From: Bacteroidaceae bacterium
GTDB taxonomy: Bacteria > Bacteroidota > Bacteroidia > Bacteroidales > Bacteroidaceae
DNA length: 46,578 nucleotides
Assembly: GCA_017379075.1 (NCBI GenBank)
Contig: JAFNXL010000018.1
Location: 1-46,578 of the forward strand
Direction of reading: 5' to 3'
Positions 23,797 through 33,900 of the stretch are shown here, in pieces. The stretch's first letter is position 1, and every line of letters starts with the position of its first letter. The notes beneath the pieces were generated by a model. That model did no database searches and was not told the origin of the DNA. It saw only the letters and a program-made list of their open reading frames with translations. A program made the position numbers and the translations under genes.

Positions 23797-24214
23797 AGGA
23801 AAAAAATTAGCATCTGTTTTGATCTTCTTGAAAAACTTCCTTGGTCTATGTCAATAGACTTCCACGAATTTGTATGCAAAATTACGGAAGTTCATTGGTG
23901 TGGGCAAATAAAAGTGATGTACATCTATATAGACTTAATTTGCAGATATACAATTAAATTCACAATTTTATCGATGTACAATCTAACGGGAAATACTCAG
24001 TTAAAGGTCTTCCTATGGCCTGTCTGAGCAAAACAAGGAGTATCCTCTCGCAATACGTGATGAACAATTCCCTTGTCAAATCCAAGATGGTACCTCAAAA
24101 GGTTAATGTACATGAGAATAAATGTACACATTATTCGCAAAAACCTCGTTTACAGGCATCTATAACCTTTATTCTTGTGCATCAACTTTTTCGCCGGCAT
24201 AAACATAAATAGCA

Positions 24215-24222
24215 TACCTTTG
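24215..24222 (+). promoter_or_regulatory. Bacteroidetes -7 promoter word for the propeller lipoprotein cluster
   Basis: TACCTTTG, 29 bases upstream of ATG 24252. It is the only convincing -7 word found ahead of the plus-strand cluster. Confidence 0.65.
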
Positions 24223-24251
24223 CATCGTTAATTTTTAAAATAATTGTACTT

Positions 24252-25466
24252 ATGAAAAAGATTTTTTTAGGTTGTTTGTTCGCCATGAGTTGCATGAACA
24301 ACAATCAGAATGAAACAGCTGCGCAAGAAGCTTCAATATCGGAAGCGAAGCCAAGTGAAAGCAGCGAAGCGCAGAATGCGATTTTTTGGGAACTGGATGT
24401 TGCAAAAGATTATCCCGAGAAAACAATCAATCTTGAGGATATCGCAGAAGTCAGGTATGTGCCGTTGGAAACAACAGACCAGTCCCTTATTCAGGGCATT
24501 CATAAAATGGCCACTTCTGATGACAAGATTGTTATATGCGATCTGGTACAAAACACGATATTCATTTTTGATAAAGACGGACATTTTATAAATTCTATCA
24601 ACAAGGAAGGGCCTGGTCCGCAAGAATATTCTTCAATACAGAATTTTGCTGTCGATTTCCAGAAAGAAGAAATTTACATCTGTGACTATCCGCTGAAATA
24701 CAGGATACTTGCCTATTCATTTGATGGCGAGTTTATTCGGGAATCTAAACTGGATCAGAAGATATGGCCGTCAATTCTTTACAATTATGACGAGAATCAC
24801 TTGATTGCGTACGACAATTATAATATGGAAAGTGAAAATGCTAATAAGCAGCCCTATTCGTTGATAAACAAAGGAAATGGGCAGGTTTCTCCCTTACCTT
24901 TAATAATTGAGAACAGGAAATCCAACCGTGTAATGACTTCAGATGGAGATAAATTTATGTCTTTCTCAATAGATATTGATCCAATGATAAAGACGGATGA
25001 CGGTGTTGTCATTTCCGATTTTGCACTGGACACCATTTATAAATACACGGATCATAAATTGATTCCTATTGGAGTCCGTAAAAATCTTGGGCAGAAAGAC
25101 TTGTCCTCATTTTGTGCATATAGCAGCAATTACAGTTTCTTTAACATCGTCAAAATGGAGGTTGATGAGAAGAACATCAAAAATGCACCTACTGAACTGG
25201 ATTCGAAGTTCTTTTTCTTAGATAGGAAAAGTTCCTCCATTAGTGAGGCCAAAATTCAAATGTCCGATGTGGTAACAAAAAAGGATTTAAGTTGGGACTG
25301 CTATGGGAAAGATTTGCATGAGAGTGGTGTGACACGTACTTTCAAAGCCAGTACGCTGATTAAACTTCTGAAAGAACAAAGATTAAACGGGAAATTAAAA
25401 GAAATTGCGTCGACATTGAACGAGGATGATAATCCGGTATTGATGATGGCAAAATTTAAAAAATAA
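24252..25466 (+). CDS. Six-bladed beta-propeller lipoprotein, paralogue B
   Basis: Predicted lipoprotein of 404 residues with a very short leader (MKKIFLGCLFAMSC; lipobox AMSC). A Ser/Glu/Lys-rich linker follows, then the propeller: DIAEVRYVPLETTDQ near residue 75, GPGPQEYSSIQNF near 119 (family G.G..EY motif), DFALDTIYKYTDHKLIPIGVR (about 256-276), and the C-terminal LKEIASTLNEDDNPVLMMAKFK. The first ~130 bp are almost identical to those of paralogue C while the bodies have diverged. It is AT-rich compared with the pump genes downstream. First gene of the plus-strand cluster, behind the -7 word at 24215. Confidence 0.83.
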   Translation: MKKIFLGCLFAMSCMNNNQNETAAQEASISEAKPSESSEAQNAIFWELDVAKDYPEKTINLEDIAEVRYVPLETTDQSLIQGIHKMATSDDKIVICDLVQNTIFIFDKDGHFINSINKEGPGPQEYSSIQNFAVDFQKEEIYICDYPLKYRILAYSFDGEFIRESKLDQKIWPSILYNYDENHLIAYDNYNMESENANKQPYSLINKGNGQVSPLPLIIENRKSNRVMTSDGDKFMSFSIDIDPMIKTDDGVVISDFALDTIYKYTDHKLIPIGVRKNLGQKDLSSFCAYSSNYSFFNIVKMEVDEKNIKNAPTELDSKFFFLDRKSSSISEAKIQMSDVVTKKDLSWDCYGKDLHESGVTRTFKASTLIKLLKEQRLNGKLKEIASTLNEDDNPVLMMAKFKK

Positions 25467-25547
25467 ACTCTGAAAGACAACAGCAAGTATTGAGTGTACT
25501 TCTCCAACAGTAATGACAAAAACATTAAATTATAAATTACAACATCA

Positions 25548-26735
25548 ATGAAAGGTTACATCTTTATTTTACAATTGTGTTTGTTCGCAATGAGTTGCGT
25601 GAACAACAATCAGAATCAAAAAGCTGAGCAAGAAATTTCAGAATCGGAAGTGAAGCCAAGTGAAAGCAGCGAAAAAAATGAATTCAAATTCTGGGAGTTT
25701 GATATAAGAAAAGAATATCCAGCTAAGGATATATACATTCAAGATATTGCCGACGTTGAGTATTTGCCTATTGAAACAAACGATTCCATGTTATGGTTGG
25801 GAAGAGAAATAAACTATGTTGATGATGACATTATCATGGCAGCCAACGATAAAAGCGGTGTTCTTTTTCACGACCGTAAATCTGGTAAAGCTTTATATTC
25901 TTTCCATAGAAAAGGCAATGGACCAGAAGAATACCGTGCATTATCAAGTGTTGCCTACGATAAAGAGAAAAATGAGGTTTTTGTGTTAGACATGATGAGT
26001 AGCAAATACTATGTATATGACGATAAAGGAAAATTCATACGAAAGTTTATCGCAGAAGGGAAACAACGCCCTTATCGCTTTTTCTTGTGTGGAAATGATG
26101 AATTGATAGAATACAATGCTGAAAACACCTATACTCGACGTTCAAGAAAGGACGGGAAAACGCTTGAAGTATTTACATTTGGTGATAACCCTAATTTTGG
26201 ACTTGCTTTCAATAAAGGTAATTTAAGATATAATATGGCAACAAACATGTTCATCAAAGATAATGACGGTTATATATTGTCTGCCTTTGCTTCTGATACT
26301 ACGTGGCTATTGACCTCAGAAATGAAAAAGGAACCGATTGGCGTTAGAACTCCTCCTGTTTTGTCTATGGAGGTTCCCAAGTTTTTATTACCTATTAAGA
26401 ACACTCCCAACTATTACTTCATGTATGCTGTGGAAAGAAGCGAAGAGTATCCAGTAGACATGTATATGATAGATAAAAATAGTAATCAAATTTATTGGTT
26501 AAAAAATATGCTAAAGAACAAGGATTGTATCAACCATGAAGTAGATTTAGACTTGTCTGGTCGCATTTGTGATGCAAACATCCCTACGGATTTAAGCATA
26601 CAAGCATTAGGCGCTTTGGGGTTAATAAAAGCGAATGAAGACGGAAGGTTGAGTGGCAAGCTAAAAGAAATCGCAGATAATTTGGACGAAGGAGATAATC
26701 CTGTTTTAATGATTATGAAATTCAAGAAAGAATAG
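25548..26735 (+). CDS. Six-bladed beta-propeller lipoprotein, paralogue C
   Basis: Predicted lipoprotein of 395 residues, with leader MKGYIFILQLCLFAMSC and a linker (VNNNQNQKAEQ...KPSESSEK) nearly the same as in paralogue B. Family markers: DIADVEYLPIETNDS, GNGPEEYRALSSVAYD, and the tail LKEIADNLDEGDNPVLMIMKFKKE. The 81-bp gap from paralogue B has no promoter word or terminator, so cotranscription is likely. It is strongly AT-rich. A 300-bp repeat element follows and may separate this pair from paralogue D. Confidence 0.83.
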   Translation: MKGYIFILQLCLFAMSCVNNNQNQKAEQEISESEVKPSESSEKNEFKFWEFDIRKEYPAKDIYIQDIADVEYLPIETNDSMLWLGREINYVDDDIIMAANDKSGVLFHDRKSGKALYSFHRKGNGPEEYRALSSVAYDKEKNEVFVLDMMSSKYYVYDDKGKFIRKFIAEGKQRPYRFFLCGNDELIEYNAENTYTRRSRKDGKTLEVFTFGDNPNFGLAFNKGNLRYNMATNMFIKDNDGYILSAFASDTTWLLTSEMKKEPIGVRTPPVLSMEVPKFLLPIKNTPNYYFMYAVERSEEYPVDMYMIDKNSNQIYWLKNMLKNKDCINHEVDLDLSGRICDANIPTDLSIQALGALGLIKANEDGRLSGKLKEIADNLDEGDNPVLMIMKFKKE

Positions 26736-26749
26736 ATGTAGTAAATATT

Positions 26750-26806
26750 GGCAACATAGGTGCTATAATTTTATCAGTTAATAAGATGTCATAAATCAAT
26801 GTTGCC
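26750..26806. repeat. Inverted repeat after paralogue C
   Basis: GGCAACAT (26750-26757) is the reverse complement of ATGTTGCC (26799-26806), with a 41-nt loop. It could be a weak terminator or a site; evidence is only the 8-bp match. Confidence 0.4.
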
Positions 26807-26872
26807 ATATTAGGTTTTATTTTTTGTCTTTAGTTAACCCATAAGGACAACATAAGTAATGAATGGAATACG

Positions 26873-27169
26873 ACATAAGTATTGAATTGACTTCCCCAAA
26901 ATGGGGGTAGAAATAACAAGTACCTCCCAAAGTCATCCTGAAATTTGCGGTTAAGCGAGAGCAGAGCCAAGCTTGTTTGGCTATGCAGAGCGTGAGCAAA
27001 TTGAACAAAAGTTAACTCGTTTCAGGATCTCACCGAGTAAAAGGGAGGGGTAAGTACAGGCTCGCTTTGAGATGCAGAAACGAGTTATTCGCCTTCGCTC
27101 ATCGAGAACATCTTTAATTACATAAGGTATGGTCAGCATGACAGTCTACTTTGGGCTGTTATATAGAAG
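26873..27169. mobile_element. ~295-bp noncoding repeat element, copy 1, with a 90-bp invertible-looking core
   Basis: This 297-bp sequence matches 38651-38942 along its left flank (ACATAAGTATTGAATTG...CCTCCCAAAGTCAT) and right flank (CTCACCGAG... to TTATATAGAAG). The core 26937-27026 starts CCTGAAATTT, ends GTTTCAGG, and lies in the opposite orientation to the core of copy 2. No ORF is supported inside. With no transposase it is a MITE-like or REP-like unit. Confidence 0.85.
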
Positions 27170-27205
27170 TAAAGAATAAATATTAATGTATAAAAGACAA
27201 GATCA

Positions 27206-28492
27206 ATGAAAAAGATTCACACTATTTGTCTCTGTGCATTCCTCTTGACTTGTGGAGGATGTGCCAATCAGCAACCGTCTCAAAAGATGGAAGAGGAAGA
27301 ACCCTCTTCAGTGGAAGTTACCGAAATGGAGGAAGATACAGCCGCTCTTCAGACTGTCTCTGAAAAGGATGATATCTGGTATGATGGTGAGATTCCCTTT
27401 GTTTTCGATGCTTTCAAAAAGTATCCGATTACCAAAATCAAGTTGAGTGAGTTGGCAGACCCGGAATACATCGCCTTGGAAACCAACGATTCGGTATTAC
27501 TTAGCCTAAAAGGCACATGCAAAGGAAATGAGTTCCTGTTTACAGATAATTATATCTATTTTGAGGACCGCGCATCAGAAATCTACATTTTCACACGGAA
27601 AGGAAAGTTTGTCAGAAGGATTAACCGGCAAGGGGGAGGTCCTGAAGAGTATTCGTACATAGGCAGCTTTGCTGCAGACCCAAAGCATAAGGAGATTTTT
27701 ATACAAGACTATTATAGAGCAGCTGAGCCGATAAAAAAGAAAGGACAAAAAAGAAAAAGCGGAAGGACCTATGTGTATGATATGCAAGGAAAATATAAAC
27801 GGCATTTTAACAATGCCGCTACGGAGATTGTCATCTTGAACGATTCTCTGCTTTTGAATTTTTTCCAGTTCAATCCAGGTGGGCCACGTTACTCTGTGAT
27901 TCGCAAGAGCGATGGCAGCGAAGTGAAGAAACTGCCTATCCGATTCCCGACTAAGTTGCCCCACGACATCCACGGAAGATTGCAATACGGCAAACTCATT
28001 ACAAGCCCCAAAGGAGCATTCATGTCCCACATGGGCAACGACACCGTATTTGAGATTATGCGGGATGACCTGAGCGTGCGTCCACGCATCATTGACAAGA
28101 GCAACTATCCCACTACGTTTGCCCAGGCGCATCCTACACTTGAGACTTCGCGTTACCTGATATTCTATATCCTTTGCTCTCATAACTACGAGCCGCATGT
28201 AGACCAGCACTTCTACATCTACGACAAGAAAGAACGTCAGATTTATCAGATGAAGGATTATGATGGCAATAGCTATTGGGTGCTTATGGACGATTATCCG
28301 CACGTTACCAATTGGAGTAAAATACAAAATCCAAACATGGCTGTCCGTGTGCGCTATATATATGCCATCCTGCAGGGCGAAGGCAAGCATGGTGATAAGG
28401 CAATCAACGACCTTGCCAATTCTTTATCTGAAGATGACAATCCAATACTTCAAGTGATGAATTTCCATGATGTAGAGAGTGTAAAGAGATAA
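27206..28492 (+). CDS. Six-bladed beta-propeller lipoprotein, paralogue D
   Basis: Predicted lipoprotein of 428 residues, with leader MKKIHTICLCAFLLTCGGC (lipobox Cys at 19, possibly 16) and a long acidic linker. Family markers: LADPEYIALETNDSVLLSLKG, GGGPEEYSYIGSFAADPKHKEIFIQDY, and the tail LANSLSEDDNPILQVMNF. A basic insert (KKKGQKRKSG) lies in one loop. It starts 36 bp after repeat element copy 1. No clean TAnnTTTG word lies just ahead; the element's right end has TACTTTG (one base short), so a promoter within the repeat is possible but unproven. The next gene follows after 17 bp. Confidence 0.82.
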   Translation: MKKIHTICLCAFLLTCGGCANQQPSQKMEEEEPSSVEVTEMEEDTAALQTVSEKDDIWYDGEIPFVFDAFKKYPITKIKLSELADPEYIALETNDSVLLSLKGTCKGNEFLFTDNYIYFEDRASEIYIFTRKGKFVRRINRQGGGPEEYSYIGSFAADPKHKEIFIQDYYRAAEPIKKKGQKRKSGRTYVYDMQGKYKRHFNNAATEIVILNDSLLLNFFQFNPGGPRYSVIRKSDGSEVKKLPIRFPTKLPHDIHGRLQYGKLITSPKGAFMSHMGNDTVFEIMRDDLSVRPRIIDKSNYPTTFAQAHPTLETSRYLIFYILCSHNYEPHVDQHFYIYDKKERQIYQMKDYDGNSYWVLMDDYPHVTNWSKIQNPNMAVRVRYIYAILQGEGKHGDKAINDLANSLSEDDNPILQVMNFHDVESVKR

Positions 28493-28509
28493 GGCTTATC
28501 AAAACTGAT

Positions 28510-29760
28510 ATGAACATGAGAAAACAGTTCCTGGCCTGTCTGGCATTGGCATTGCTGGCTTCCTGTACTAATTCCGGAACGGAAAAAGAAACCGTAGAAA
28601 AGAACAATCCTAAAACGGAAGTAAAGAAAGAGGTAAAGTCCCAGACGAAACCAAAGAAACGACTTGCGATGCCAGTTCTGGATTTAAACGTAAGGTACCC
28701 AAAGAAGATTGTAGATTTGCAGGACATTGCAGATGTGGAATATATTGTATTGGAAACCCATGAAGACGGTTTGGCGGGCTCAAACCATTATACAACCCTA
28801 ACGGATAGCCTTATTATTACATACAAGTTTTCATCAAAAGACATTCTTCTTTTTCATCGTGATGGCCGTTTCTCCCATTCTTTCAACCGCGAAGGCGGCA
28901 GCGGCAAGGAGTATTCTATTATATCCGAGAATCTGTGTGTGAATCCCGAACAAAAGGAAATCTACATCTATGAGAGTGCAAGAGGACGTATACAGGTCTA
29001 CTCTTTTGATGGCCAACACAAACGAACTTTGAAAGTAAGGGGTGATGGCTTTGAGTGGGGAACGCTTTATTACATTGATTCCAAATCTCTGTTGTTGGAA
29101 GACAAGAATAATGTGGGCGCTAATGCCAATAGCCCCAGGCCGTACTATAGACTTTCTATCGCAGATGGTTCAAAACAACGACTTCCCATTAAGGTTGAGA
29201 AACGTATTAGAAATGGAGAATCTTGGTATGTAAAAGAAACAGGTCTTTTTTGGGGGATTGGTGTGAATATCTCTCCAGTTGCAAATATCGGCGGCGAATT
29301 GATTATATCCGATTTCGCATTGGATACCGTGTATGCTTACAGGGACGAACGTTTGATCCCCATTGCAAGGAAAGTGAACTGGATGAAGAACAGTGGACAA
29401 CCTTGGCTTGTGACGCTTGATGCGATAACGGACAAATATTATTTATGGCATGCCATTAAGAAGACTCTAAAAATGACCGCATGGCCAGATAAGACTTTTT
29501 TGCAGGACAGGTATACCGGTGAATGTACTCAGATAAAATTAGCGGACAAGAATATCACAGATAAAAAATATAGATTCAGGCACAGGGCTTCCGCCAATCT
29601 TTTCTGTCTGCCTAAAGGGTATATCATGCAGTATTACCCTGCGTACAGTTTAGTGGAATTATACAAAGAGGGGAAACTGCAAGGAGAACTTAAAGAGATC
29701 GCTTCTAAGTTGGGTGAGGACGATAACCCAGTATTGATGTTGGCAAAGTTTAAAGAATAA
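28510..29760 (+). CDS. Six-bladed beta-propeller lipoprotein, paralogue E, coupled to the efflux adaptor
   Basis: Predicted lipoprotein of 416 residues. Leader MNMRKQFLACLALALLASC ends in a lipobox; the start could also be the second Met. Markers: DIADVEYIVLETHEDG, EGGSGKEYSIIS, DFALDTVYAYRDERLIPIARK, and LKEIASKLGEDDNPVLMLAKFKE. It ends 5 bp before the RND adaptor gene, whose signal peptide is nearly the same in DNA and protein. Tight coupling suggests a function tied to the pump, such as a periplasmic or surface sensor or substrate binder; this is inference. Confidence 0.83.
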   Translation: MNMRKQFLACLALALLASCTNSGTEKETVEKNNPKTEVKKEVKSQTKPKKRLAMPVLDLNVRYPKKIVDLQDIADVEYIVLETHEDGLAGSNHYTTLTDSLIITYKFSSKDILLFHRDGRFSHSFNREGGSGKEYSIISENLCVNPEQKEIYIYESARGRIQVYSFDGQHKRTLKVRGDGFEWGTLYYIDSKSLLLEDKNNVGANANSPRPYYRLSIADGSKQRLPIKVEKRIRNGESWYVKETGLFWGIGVNISPVANIGGELIISDFALDTVYAYRDERLIPIARKVNWMKNSGQPWLVTLDAITDKYYLWHAIKKTLKMTAWPDKTFLQDRYTGECTQIKLADKNITDKKYRFRHRASANLFCLPKGYIMQYYPAYSLVELYKEGKLQGELKEIASKLGEDDNPVLMLAKFKE

Positions 29761-29765
29761 AAAAT

Positions 29766-30839
29766 ATGAGAAAACATATCTTGGCCAGTCTTGCATTGGC
29801 AACGCTGGCTTCCTGTTCGGGAACAGCACCGGACAATGGGGAAAAGGAAGGGGTGACGACCGTGCTTCCGGAACAGAAGAACGAGGTGACCGTAATGAAA
29901 CTTACCAGGGGAGATTTCCACCACGAACTGGTGAGCAACGGAAAGGTGGCTGCCGGCACGTTTGCCGACCTCTGTTTCCGCACCTCGGAAGTGGTGGCCA
30001 AGGTGTGGGTGAAGAACGGCTCCTTTGTACGCAAGGGACAGAAACTGGCGGAGCTGGACCTCTTTGCCCTGAACAACAGTCTGGCGCAGACCAGGAACGC
30101 ACTGGCACAGGCCCGGCTGGAGATGCACGATGTGCTGATTGGCCAGGGCTATCAGCCCGACAATCTTGACGCCGTGCCGGCCGAGGTGATGGAACTGGCC
30201 AGGGTGAAGAGCGGCTACGACCGCGCCCTGGCACAACATGAGGCGGCACAGCACGCCGTGGAGCAGGCCACGCTGACGGCTCCCTTTGACGGAGTGGTGG
30301 CCAACCTCTTTGACAAGCAGTACGGCATGGCCAAGAGCGGCACGCCCTTCTGCCGTATCATCAGCACCTCGGCAATGGAGGTGGACTTCACGGTGTTGGA
30401 AAACGAACTGCCCCTGATTAAGGTGGGCGACCAGGTGGAGGTGATGCCCTACGCCTCGGCGGCGGGGACGCACACAGGACGCATCAGCGAGATAAACCCG
30501 ATGGTGGACGACAACGGCATGGTACGCGTAAGGGCGCAGGTGGGCGCAGGCAGCAAGCTGTACGACGGCATGAACGTGCGGGTAAGCGTGAAACGCTCGG
30601 TGCCCGACCAGATGGTGGTGCCCCGCACGGCCATAGTACTGCGCTCGGGCAAGCAGGTGCTCTTTACCGTGCAGGACAGCGTGGCGATGTGGAACTATGT
30701 GACCACGGGGCTGGAGAACATGACGGAATACACGCTGGTGAATTGGGAAGAAAGCGGTCTGCAAGAAGGCATGACGGTGATCACCTCGGGCAACATCAAC
30801 CTGGCGCACGAATCGCCGGTGAAAGTGATTGGAGACTAA
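29766..30839 (+). CDS. RND efflux periplasmic adaptor (HlyD/AcrA-like lipoprotein)
   Basis: Membrane fusion protein of 357 residues joining an inner-membrane RND pump to an outer-membrane channel. MRKHILASLALATLASC is a lipoprotein signal. The lipoyl/barrel-sandwich halves are visible at GTFADLCFRTSEVVAKVWVKNGSFVRKGQKLAELD and ATLTAPFDGVVANLF. A short helical hairpin rich in Gln/Ala (SLAQTRNALAQARLE...ALAQHEAAQHAVEQ) lies between them, then the beta-barrel and the membrane-proximal domain (DQMVVPRTAIVLRSGKQVLFTV). The gene is much more GC-rich than the lipoprotein genes upstream. The permease gene starts 63 bp downstream. Confidence 0.9.
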   Translation: MRKHILASLALATLASCSGTAPDNGEKEGVTTVLPEQKNEVTVMKLTRGDFHHELVSNGKVAAGTFADLCFRTSEVVAKVWVKNGSFVRKGQKLAELDLFALNNSLAQTRNALAQARLEMHDVLIGQGYQPDNLDAVPAEVMELARVKSGYDRALAQHEAAQHAVEQATLTAPFDGVVANLFDKQYGMAKSGTPFCRIISTSAMEVDFTVLENELPLIKVGDQVEVMPYASAAGTHTGRISEINPMVDDNGMVRVRAQVGAGSKLYDGMNVRVSVKRSVPDQMVVPRTAIVLRSGKQVLFTVQDSVAMWNYVTTGLENMTEYTLVNWEESGLQEGMTVITSGNINLAHESPVKVIGD

Positions 30840-30902
30840 ATGATGTGCTGTAAATTCTGGTTTTGATTTTATTTCGCGAGATTTGCGTGAGCGTAATTTG
30901 TT

Positions 30903-33900
30903 ATGATTAAATTTTTGATTAGACGACCCATTGCGGTGTTGATGGCCTTTACGGCCTGTTTCATCATAGGCGTGGTGACGTACTTCACGCTGCCCGTATC
31001 CCTGCTGCCCGACATTGCCATACCGCAGATTACGGTGCAGGTGAGCGGCGAGAACTCATCGGCACGCGAGCTGGAGAACACGGTGGTGGCACCTGTGCGC
31101 CGCCAGCTGCTGCAGGTGGCGGGACTGCACGAGATTGAGAGCGAGACACGCGACGGGGCGGGCATCATACGCATGGCGTTCGACTTTGGCGTGAACACCG
31201 ACCTGGCCTTCATTGAGGTGAACGAGAAGATTGACGCCGCCATGAACCGCCTGCCCAAGGAAACCGAGCGGCCCAAGGCCATCAAGGCGAGCGCCACGGA
31301 CATTCCGGTGCTCTACCTTAACATGACACTGAAGAACGCCCGGCCCTATGAGGAGATGGACGAACAGCAGTTCCTCACCCTGTGCGAACTGGCCGACAAC
31401 GTGGTGAAACGACGCATTGAACAGCTGCCCGAGGTGGCGATGGCAGACGTAACGGGCATACCGGGGCGTATGCTGCAAATTGTGCCCGACCAAGAGAAAC
31501 TGGCGGTTACGGGCATCACCATCGCCGACATAGAGAATGCCCTGGCGGCCAACAATGTGGAGCCGGGCAGCATGCTGGTGCGCGACGGATACTATGAGTA
31601 CAACATACGCATTGCCACACTGCTGCGCACGCCCGAGGACGTGGCACACATATATATAAGGAAGGGAGAGCGGCTGATGCAGCTGAAAGACCTGTGCCGT
31701 GTGGCCGTGGTGCCGCAAAAGGAACACGGACAGTCGGTGGCAGGGGGAAAGCGTGCGGTAACGCTCGCCATCATCAAGCAGAGCGACGAGAACATGGACC
31801 ACATGAAGGCGAAGCTGAAGGAGACCACTGACCACTTTTCCACACTGTATCCCGAGATTGACTTTGAGGTGTGCCGCAACCAGACGGAACTGCTCGACTA
31901 TACCATATCGAACCTGAAGGACAACTTCACCATCGGCTTCCTGTTGATCTTTATTGTGGCCATCTATTTCCTGGGCGATGTGCGCTCGCCCGTTGTGATA
32001 GGTCTCACCATGACGGTGTCTGTGGTGGTGACCTTCGCGCTGTTCTATCTCTTCGGGGTGTCGCTCAATATCATCTCCCTTTCGGGCCTGATTCTGGCGG
32101 TGGGTATGATGATTGACAACTCCATCATTGTGACGGAAAACATCTCGCAGTACCGCGAGCGGGGCTATTCGCTCAGGCGTTCCTGTGTGGCCGGCACCAC
32201 GGAGGTGATCACCCCCATGCTCAGCTCATCGCTCACCACGGTGGCGGTGTTTGTGCCGCTGATTTTCATGAGCGGCATTGCCGGAGCCATCTTCATGGAC
32301 CAGGCCTTTTCCATTGCGGCGGGCTTGCTGGTGTCTTACATCACGGGCATCATGCTGCTTCCCGTGCTCTACCTGCTGTTCTACCGTGTGGGCATCCATG
32401 GCAAGGGGCTGTTGACGAGGCAGTTTGACAACAGCCGCAAGAACGGATGGCTGGAACGAGCCTATGACGCCGGCATCCGGTGGGTGTTCTCGCACAAGGC
32501 GTTGAGCGTGGGGATGACGCTGGCCACCTTGCCGCTGTGTGTATTCCTCTTCTTCCAGATAGAGAAGGAGCGCATGCCCGAGATTGAGCAGAACGAACTG
32601 GTGATGCGCATAGAATGGAACGAGCACATCCATGTGGAAGAGAACCGCCGGCGGGTGGATGACTTGATGAAGAGGATGGAGCAGCGGGTGGCGGAGCACA
32701 CGGCATACGTGGGCATGCAGGACTATATACTGAACGGGGGAAGCGAGTTGTCAGCCACCGAGGCGGAACTGTACTTCAAGACCGAAGAGGCGGCCGGCAT
32801 CGCTCCTTTGCAGGAGGCGCTGGAAAAGGAGGTGAGGACGCGTTACCCGTTGGCGGTGCTGACCTTCTCGCCACCGGAGACCATCTTTGAAAAGCTCTTT
32901 GTGACGGGGGAGGCGGATGTGGTGGCACAACTGCGCCCGGAGAATCGCTCGCAAGCCCCAGACCCCGCCGTGTTGCAACAGTTGGAAGAAGACATTGCGG
33001 AGCGCACGGGGATGGCCGCCGAGGGCATAGCCTTCCGCAACCAGATGAATATTGTAGTGGACAGGGAACGGTTGTTGCTGTACAATGTGTCGTACAACGA
33101 ACTGACGCGCGTATTGCGCACGGCATTCAAGGAAAACAAGGTGTCTACCCTGCGCTCGTACCAACAGTATCTGCCCATCGGCATTGCTGGGGAGGAGCGC
33201 AGCATCAATGAGATTCTGCAGAAGACCCTGGTGCAGGCGTTGCCCGACGGCAAAGGGGAGACCTCGTATGTCCCCTTGAACCGTCTGGTAAAGGTTGTGC
33301 CATCGGAAGACCTGAAGAGCATTACGGCGGGAAAGAACGGCGAGTATATCCCCATGCGTTTTTTTGATGTGGACAACGCGCCCCGCCTGATGGCCGACGT
33401 GGAGCAGGCGGTAAAGGCAGCCGAAGGATGGGAGACGGACTTTGCCGGCAGTTACTTCTCTAACAGGAAGATGATAGGGGAACTGACCGTAATCCTTTTC
33501 GTGTCCATTCTGCTGATGTACTTTATCCTGTGTGCCCAGTTTGAGAGTTTTGTGCAGCCACTTATTGTGTTGGTGGAAATCCCGATAGACGTGGCCTTTG
33601 CATTGGCTTCGCTGTGGATCTTCGGCCATACGCTGAACCTGATGTCGGCCATCGGCATCATTGTGACGTGCGGTATCGTGGTGAACGACTCCATCCTGAA
33701 ACTGGACTCCATCAACGAACTGCGCAAGGCGGGCACTCCGTTGCTGGAGGCCATCCACACGGCGGGCGTGCGCCGGTTGCGCCCCATCATCATGACCTCG
33801 CTGACAACCATCATGGCCATGGTGCCCCTGCTCTTTTCTTCGGATATGGGTTCGGCGTTGCAGAAGCCGCTTGCCATAGCGATGATTGGCTCCATGCTGT

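Larger units (their letters stand above)
23743..24251. promoter_or_regulatory. Divergent control region between the TPR-HTH gene and the propeller cluster
   Basis: About 510 bp, AT-rich, with a -7 word on each strand (23789-23796 and 24215-24222). GTAC-containing words (mostly ATGTACA-like) occur at 23919, 23976, 24090, 24108 and 24124 without regular spacing and might be regulator sites. No gene is supported inside; the small ORF at 24015 has no coding features. Confidence 0.45.

Noticed and set aside
23919-24127. GTAC-containing words upstream of the propeller cluster as another 22-bp array
   Set aside because: Distances are 57, 114, 18 and 16 bp, so there is no periodicity; they are kept only as possible regulator sites.
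24015-24212. 65-codon ORF before propeller B as a small peptide gene
   Set aside because: No signal peptide, family pattern or promoter word placed for it; composition fits random AT-rich DNA.
26873-27169. Insertion sequence call for the ~295-bp repeat
   Set aside because: There is no transposase ORF, no convincing terminal inverted repeats at the outer edges, and a direct repeat flanks only one of the two copies.
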